A stretch of 9,887 nucleotides of DNA from the NCBI GenBank assembly GCA_002409965.1, contig DHON01000110.1, forward strand, positions 1 to 9,887. The letters run 5' to 3'. This document shows, piece by piece, positions 6,456 to 9,887 of the stretch (positions within the stretch are counted from its first letter, which is position 1; the number at the start of each line of letters is the position of its first letter). The notes beneath the pieces were generated by a model that was not told where the DNA came from, did no database searches, and saw only the letters and a program-made list of their open reading frames with translations. The position numbers were made by a program, and so were the translations under genes. Source of the DNA: Firmicutes bacterium UBA5389. GTDB taxonomy: Bacteria > Bacillota > DTU025.

Positions 6456-7537
6456 GTGCCCTGAGGTTCAGTCATATCGCCTATTTCCTGCACGTACCTC
6501 CTATCCTTGTGATACTGCGCCAGTATCATCGCTTCGATCTGCGTTGCTACGCGCCCAAACTCTATCTCGGAGTTCGCCTTCTCCACGATCCGAACCCATT
6601 CATCCGGTATTGACGATGCCCCATTCAGCACGCCGGCGATTGCTCCTGCCACGCTGGCGTAACTGTCACAGTCACGCCCGTAGTTTACTGCGCCTATCAC
6701 CGACTGCTCGAAATCGCCCCGCGCAGCCGCGAGCATGCCGATTGCCACTGCCAGCGTCTCTGGGCCGTCGTTTGGGAAGTCCCTGATCAACTCGGATTGC
6801 AGCCGTTCACGGACTGACAACACGTCAGGCGCTGCTCGAACGACAGCCAATGCCCTTTCAACCAGGTCCTCGTTGGGGCGCCCCACTCTGCCGTAGAACT
6901 CACTGGCTTGGAACAGGGCGCCATCACGCCGATAGGCAGACGGCGCGGCTAGAACGGCGGACACCACCGAATGCACCGTTGAGCCGGGCCTACATGCCTC
7001 CGCCACTGCAGCTGCAGCCATGGCTGCAGAATCTCTGGCCAAGCCTTCGGCGGCGAATGACAGTTCGAATGCATGACGTGCTGCCGCGTCAGGTCGACAT
7101 GCATCCATGAGGCCAACGGGCGCAATCATCATGATGGCCCCATTCGTGGGTTGCCCACCGAAAACCATCTTGTGTTCGCCGTATACTCCCTTGAGCGCGT
7201 ATTCCTCGATCCAGGCGCGTCCGAATTCTTCGGTGGTTCGGTAGTAGTACTCCAGGAATCTTCGGGCCAAGTCCTTCGCAGTCGGCACGTGGCCAAGCCG
7301 TATCGCGCAGTCGCATAGTAGCATGCCCAAGCGGGTGTCATCAGTGACCGTACCGGGCTCGTTCTTCCATTGAACATGCACACCCGGCGGGTTGGAATAC
7401 TCTAGAAAGCCTGACACCACACCGTGGCGCGCGGCAATCTCCAGGAAAGACAATCCCTCAACCGGCCCTCCCATAGCATCGCCGATAGCCATACCCAATA
7501 GGCCTCCGAGGATCTTGTCGAACAGTACAGTCTTCAC
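6434..7537 (-). CDS. ADP-ribosylglycohydrolase-family hydrolase
   Basis: These enzymes cleave N- or O-glycosidic bonds to ADP-ribose or related ribosyl groups using two metal ions. Of 367 residues, the N-terminal motif GMAIGDAMGGPVEG (about 15-28), the metal-binding TDDTR (65-69) and the C-terminal GRDCDSYAS (287-295) are all present, so both halves of the metal site appear intact. The GTG start at 7537 has GGGAG 7 nt upstream. It follows the regulator after 54 nt on the same strand. Its association with a nucleoside hydrolase and an ABC importer suggests a role in breaking down a small ribosyl-containing compound rather than protein de-ADP-ribosylation, but this is inference from context. 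No signal peptide is visible, so it is probably cytoplasmic. Confidence 0.88.
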   Translation of the reverse strand: MKTVLFDKILGGLLGMAIGDAMGGPVEGLSFLEIAARHGVVSGFLEYSNPPGVHVQWKNEPGTVTDDTRLGMLLCDCAIRLGHVPTAKDLARRFLEYYYRTTEEFGRAWIEEYALKGVYGEHKMVFGGQPTNGAIMMIAPVGLMDACRPDAAARHAFELSFAAEGLARDSAAMAAAAVAEACRPGSTVHSVVSAVLAAPSAYRRDGALFQASEFYGRVGRPNEDLVERALAVVRAAPDVLSVRERLQSELIRDFPNDGPETLAVAIGMLAAARGDFEQSVIGAVNYGRDCDSYASVAGAIAGVLNGASSIPDEWVRIVEKANSEIEFGRVATQIEAMILAQYHKDRRYVQEIGDMTEPQGTCPVGQS

Positions 7538-7591
7538 AAAATCACTCCCGCGCTTCCATCCGGTTCGAGGTAGCCGATATGACCCGTGGGC

Positions 7592-8266
7592 CTACTGCGA
7601 TCTCCCTTTCTGGCACGGCTCCCCCATGAGTAGAGCAATGTGTTCCTGATTTGCCTGTATGGCCAGCTTTACGTCGCGGAGTGCGATGGCCTTGACTATC
7701 CTCTCGTGTCGCATCGCAATTTGGTTCAGGTCTTGATTCTCCAGGCGATTGCTGGCAGCTATAGCCAAACGGGCCTTTCCGTCCACCGTCGACCACATTC
7801 GGAGTAGGTTCTGGGAGTCTGACGCTCTCGTACAGATGTACCTGTGGAATTCCACATCCTTCTCGACTAGCCCGCTTATGTCGCCACGAGCCGCAAGCTC
7901 TTTCATCTCATCTACTGTTCGCTGAAGGGTTTGCACGTCTTCATGGGCAAGGCGCGATATGATCCATTTGATAGCTATGCCCTCAACGGCTGATCGGAGC
8001 TCAGATATTTCCTCAACCTCCTTGTCGAGTACGCCAGCCACGAAGGTGCCCTTGTGGGGGACAGTAGCTACCAGTCCCTCCTGCTCCAGCCTACGCAGTG
8101 CCTCGCGCACAGGTCCTTGACTAGTGTTGAAGCGCTTGGCAAGCCCCATTTCACCAATGCGCTCTCCAGACGCATATGCGCCGTCTACGATATCGCTGCG
8201 GAGGGATTGGTATATGGCATCAGACAACAATACCCGTGGTATGGCGTCACCATCACGTGAGTTCAC
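7592..8266 (-). CDS. GntR-family transcriptional regulator, FadR/FCD subfamily
   Basis: The protein has 224 residues. The N-terminal winged helix (about 13-78) shows the GntR pattern AIYQSLRSDI, then LAKRF-TSQGPVREALRRLEQEGLV and HKGTFV. The C-terminal part (about 85-215) is an FCD ligand-binding domain with the usual metal ligands visible as D137, H141, H187 and H209; such domains bind small carboxylates or sugars around a metal. The GTG start at 8266 has a GGGGG ribosome-binding site. An ATG at 8273 is out of frame and stops after six codons. It sits between the nucleoside hydrolase (35 nt upstream) and the ADP-ribosylglycohydrolase gene, so it is probably the local regulator of this cluster. 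A 16-bp palindrome covers its start codon and may mediate self-control. Confidence 0.92.
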   Translation of the reverse strand: MNSRDGDAIPRVLLSDAIYQSLRSDIVDGAYASGERIGEMGLAKRFNTSQGPVREALRRLEQEGLVATVPHKGTFVAGVLDKEVEEISELRSAVEGIAIKWIISRLAHEDVQTLQRTVDEMKELAARGDISGLVEKDVEFHRYICTRASDSQNLLRMWSTVDGKARLAIAASNRLENQDLNQIAMRHERIVKAIALRDVKLAIQANQEHIALLMGEPCQKGRSQ

Positions 8267-8269
8267 GTG
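8254..8269. promoter_or_regulatory. Perfect palindrome over the GntR start codon, candidate operator
   Basis: CACGTGAGTTCACGTG has 7-bp perfect arms (CACGTGA and TCACGTG) around a 2-bp centre. It includes the regulator's GTG start (8264-8266). A regulator homodimer bound here would block transcription or translation start of its own gene. Location and symmetry are seen directly; the operator role is inference. Confidence 0.45.
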
Positions 8270-8301
8270 TCATCCCCCTTTCTCAAACCCGGCGCCATCG
8301 C

Positions 8302-9204
8302 TCAACGTCCGACCACGTCCTGGACTTGAACTCTCTGTGCAGCCTTCTTCCACGCCTCGAAGACGTTGCTCTTGAACTCGTCCAGATCACGAATGCAGTC
8401 GGGAAGGTCAATGATCCCGGGCGTAGACTGATCAGTTCCTGAGCCACGATCCGCTGGTTTCAGCCGGAGAAGACCGGTTTTCAAGTCGTCGATGGTAGAT
8501 TCCAGTACCCACAGCCTGGATTCGTATAGTTCAGGAGCAGTCACAAAGAGGGCTGCGACGAGGTCCCACATACAGAACCCGCCCATCCCGTGGTACCATC
8601 TTTCGATCTTGCGGCACACATACGAGAACAGGGCGCTCTGAGTCCCACATAGCCTCCCCCATTCGGCCTCGCCGAAAAACGCAGGCAGGCACAGATGGCT
8701 CTCGGCCACCATAACAGGCACTGGCGCCTGCAGGACCAGGTGGGCAGCTTCAGGGTCGCAAGCGAAGTTTAGTTCCGCCATGGGCTTGCCGCAGACAATC
8801 AGCGGCCTGACCACTCCACCCATGATCACAATCTGGTTCACGCGGGCCAGGAACCCTGGGTCCAGCCGCTGCGCGGCCTTAAGATTGGTCATGGAACCCG
8901 TCGCCAGCACTGTCAGCTTGCCGTCCAGCTCGCGGGCCTTGTCAACCAGAAATCGAGCAGCCTCCGTATCGACATCGGATGGACTGCCGGCACCGGTGAA
9001 CACGGGAATGTCGAGTCTGAGGTCATCTCTCAGCATGCTAGTAGCCCTGCTGACATCCTGTATCGTGCTGTTGCCGTGTGTCGTCGTAACGCCCACCACG
9101 TCAATATCATCACGCCCCAAAAGGTACAGCAAGGCTAGACCATCGTCAACGTCCCTTCCCGGAATGCCCATGGTGTTATCGCAGTCAAAGATTACCCGTT
9201 TCAC
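8302..9204 (-). CDS. Inosine-uridine-type nucleoside hydrolase
   Basis: The enzyme hydrolyses the N-glycosidic bond of ribonucleosides to base and ribose, using a calcium ion held by an N-terminal aspartate cluster. The true start is GTG 9204 (preceded by GGGAGGG), giving 300 residues, the usual length; the open frame extends to 9402, but that part overlaps the ABC gene. The metal motif reads DCDNTMGIPGRDVDDGLAL (7-25), a longer version of the canonical DTDPGxDD. Also present are THGN (N45), IMGG (127-130), ELNFACDPEAA (144-154) and MWDLVAA, whose D214 is the expected C-terminal metal ligand. The residue before that Asp is Trp, where the classical protozoan enzymes have the catalytic His. Substrate preference is therefore open. 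It starts 20 nt after the ABC ATPase stop, so the two are probably co-transcribed. Confidence 0.88.
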   Translation of the reverse strand: MKRVIFDCDNTMGIPGRDVDDGLALLYLLGRDDIDVVGVTTTHGNSTIQDVSRATSMLRDDLRLDIPVFTGAGSPSDVDTEAARFLVDKARELDGKLTVLATGSMTNLKAAQRLDPGFLARVNQIVIMGGVVRPLIVCGKPMAELNFACDPEAAHLVLQAPVPVMVAESHLCLPAFFGEAEWGRLCGTQSALFSYVCRKIERWYHGMGGFCMWDLVAALFVTAPELYESRLWVLESTIDDLKTGLLRLKPADRGSGTDQSTPGIIDLPDCIRDLDEFKSNVFEAWKKAAQRVQVQDVVGR

Positions 9205-9224
9205 ACATCCACCCTCCCTGATCG

Positions 9225-9887
9225 TCACCTGCCCGGAACCACCCAGATATGGTCCGCCGGGAACTGCACCCACACCTTGGTTCCAGACTTCCTTGGAGTC
9301 TCCTGCGCAGACAGTATCCTGATGGGCTGGCCATTCACAGTCACGACATAGTGCATGCTCTGCCCTTGGTATATCGCCTCCGTGACCGTGCCTTCGAAGC
9401 AATTGCAGTCGCCTGCGCTAGGTCCGTCAAGCAGGCACACATACTCTGGGCGACAGACGACGTAGGAAACGCCCTCGCCATCTGGCATCCTCGATGCACT
9501 GATGGCGACCTCGCCCAGTGAGCATCGGACCCTGGACGTCCTACCTGCGCCGTCCGCCCCGGTTATCCTGAAGATGTTCTCGGCTCCGATGAAGTCTGCG
9601 ACATCTCTTGTAGCCGGCATCTCAAATACTGACCTCGGGCCGTCATACTGGGATATCACCCCGCCGAACATGACGGCAATTCGGTCTGACAAGGTTATGG
9701 CCTCCGACTGATCATGTGTGACGAATATGGTGGTTATCGCGAGGCTTCGCTGCAATTCCAGGATGAACGATCTCATCTCCAGCCTAAGCTTGGCATCCAG
9801 GTTTGCCAGAGGTTCGTCCATGAGAAGTAGCCGCGGTTCCATCACTACCGCCCTCGCTATCGCCACACGCTGCTGCTGGCCGCCGGA
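9225..9887 (-). CDS. ABC importer ATP-binding subunit, C-terminal part, cut by window edge
   Basis: The visible 220 residues begin exactly at the ABC signature SGGQQQRVAIARA; Walker A lies beyond the window edge. Walker B LLLMDEP, D-loop LANLDAKLR and the switch histidine in VTHDQSEA follow. After about residue 100 comes a C-terminal TOBE-type regulatory region with ENIFRITG and a repeated beta-rich pattern up to the end. This layout is that of importer ATPases of the MalK/UgpC/PotA/FbpC type, which power uptake of sugars, polyamines or metals. The ATPase sequence alone does not give the substrate. Being directly upstream of a nucleoside hydrolase suggests a nucleoside or other ribosyl compound. 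The permease and binding-protein genes are presumably upstream, outside the window. Confidence 0.9.
   Translation of the reverse strand, partial: SGGQQQRVAIARAVVMEPRLLLMDEPLANLDAKLRLEMRSFILELQRSLAITTIFVTHDQSEAITLSDRIAVMFGGVISQYDGPRSVFEMPATRDVADFIGAENIFRITGADGAGRTSRVRCSLGEVAISASRMPDGEGVSYVVCRPEYVCLLDGPSAGDCNCFEGTVTEAIYQGQSMHYVVTVNGQPIRILSAQETPRKSGTKVWVQFPADHIWVVPGR

Noticed and set aside
8780..9322. 180-codon open frame on the plus strand
   Set aside because: It is antisense to the nucleoside hydrolase and ABC ATPase genes, which have strong motifs. Its low-complexity Ser/Pro-rich product is a typical shadow.
9205..9402. 66-residue N-terminal extension of the nucleoside hydrolase frame
   Set aside because: It overlaps the ABC ATPase coding region, does not resemble the family, and the GTG at 9204 has a strong ribosome-binding site and gives the normal length.
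1..9887. CRISPR arrays, tRNA or rRNA genes
   Set aside because: I saw no regularly spaced repeats and no tRNA- or rRNA-like sequence in the window.

Overview
This window is bacterial and almost everything in it is coded on the minus strand, so it is best read from right to left. Strong purine-rich ribosome-binding sites (GGGAG, GGGGG, GGGAGG) and many GTG starts would fit a Gram-positive-type, moderately high-GC bacterium such as a Bacillota relative. That placement is inference; no phylogenetic marker is present.

Right part (about 6434-9887): a compact metabolic gene cluster. Reading 5' to 3' it holds the C-terminal part of an ABC importer ATPase (cut by the window edge), a nucleoside hydrolase, a GntR/FCD-type regulator and an ADP-ribosylglycohydrolase-family hydrolase. 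Last comes the N-terminal piece of an unrecognised gene that overlaps the hydrolase end. Short gaps (20-54 nt) suggest one transcription unit for taking up and cleaving an N-glycosidic, ribosyl-type substrate. A perfect 7-2-7 palindrome sits exactly on the regulator's start codon and may be its own operator.

Middle (about 4930-6290): an IS21-family remnant. The ATPase helper IstB is complete, but only the C-terminal part of the transposase IstA is left. The IstA piece abuts the broken unknown gene.

Middle-left (2391-4690): a two-gene operon with overlapping stop and start, made of a superfamily 2 DEAD/DEAH-like helicase and a 136-residue protein I do not recognise. It looks less GC-rich than its neighbours and lies between two insertion elements. 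That setting is typical of a mobile accessory or anti-phage defence module, but the function is inference.

Left (101-2203): an IS1634-like (IS4 superfamily, DDE) insertion sequence whose ends can be read directly. It has 12-bp perfect terminal inverted repeats flanked by a 6-bp duplicated target ATGCAT. Its transposase is split in two by a -1 frame change. It has inserted at the 5' end of an M24 peptidase-like gene whose N-terminal coding region runs off the left edge (1-100). The duplicated target carries an ATG in frame with that gene.
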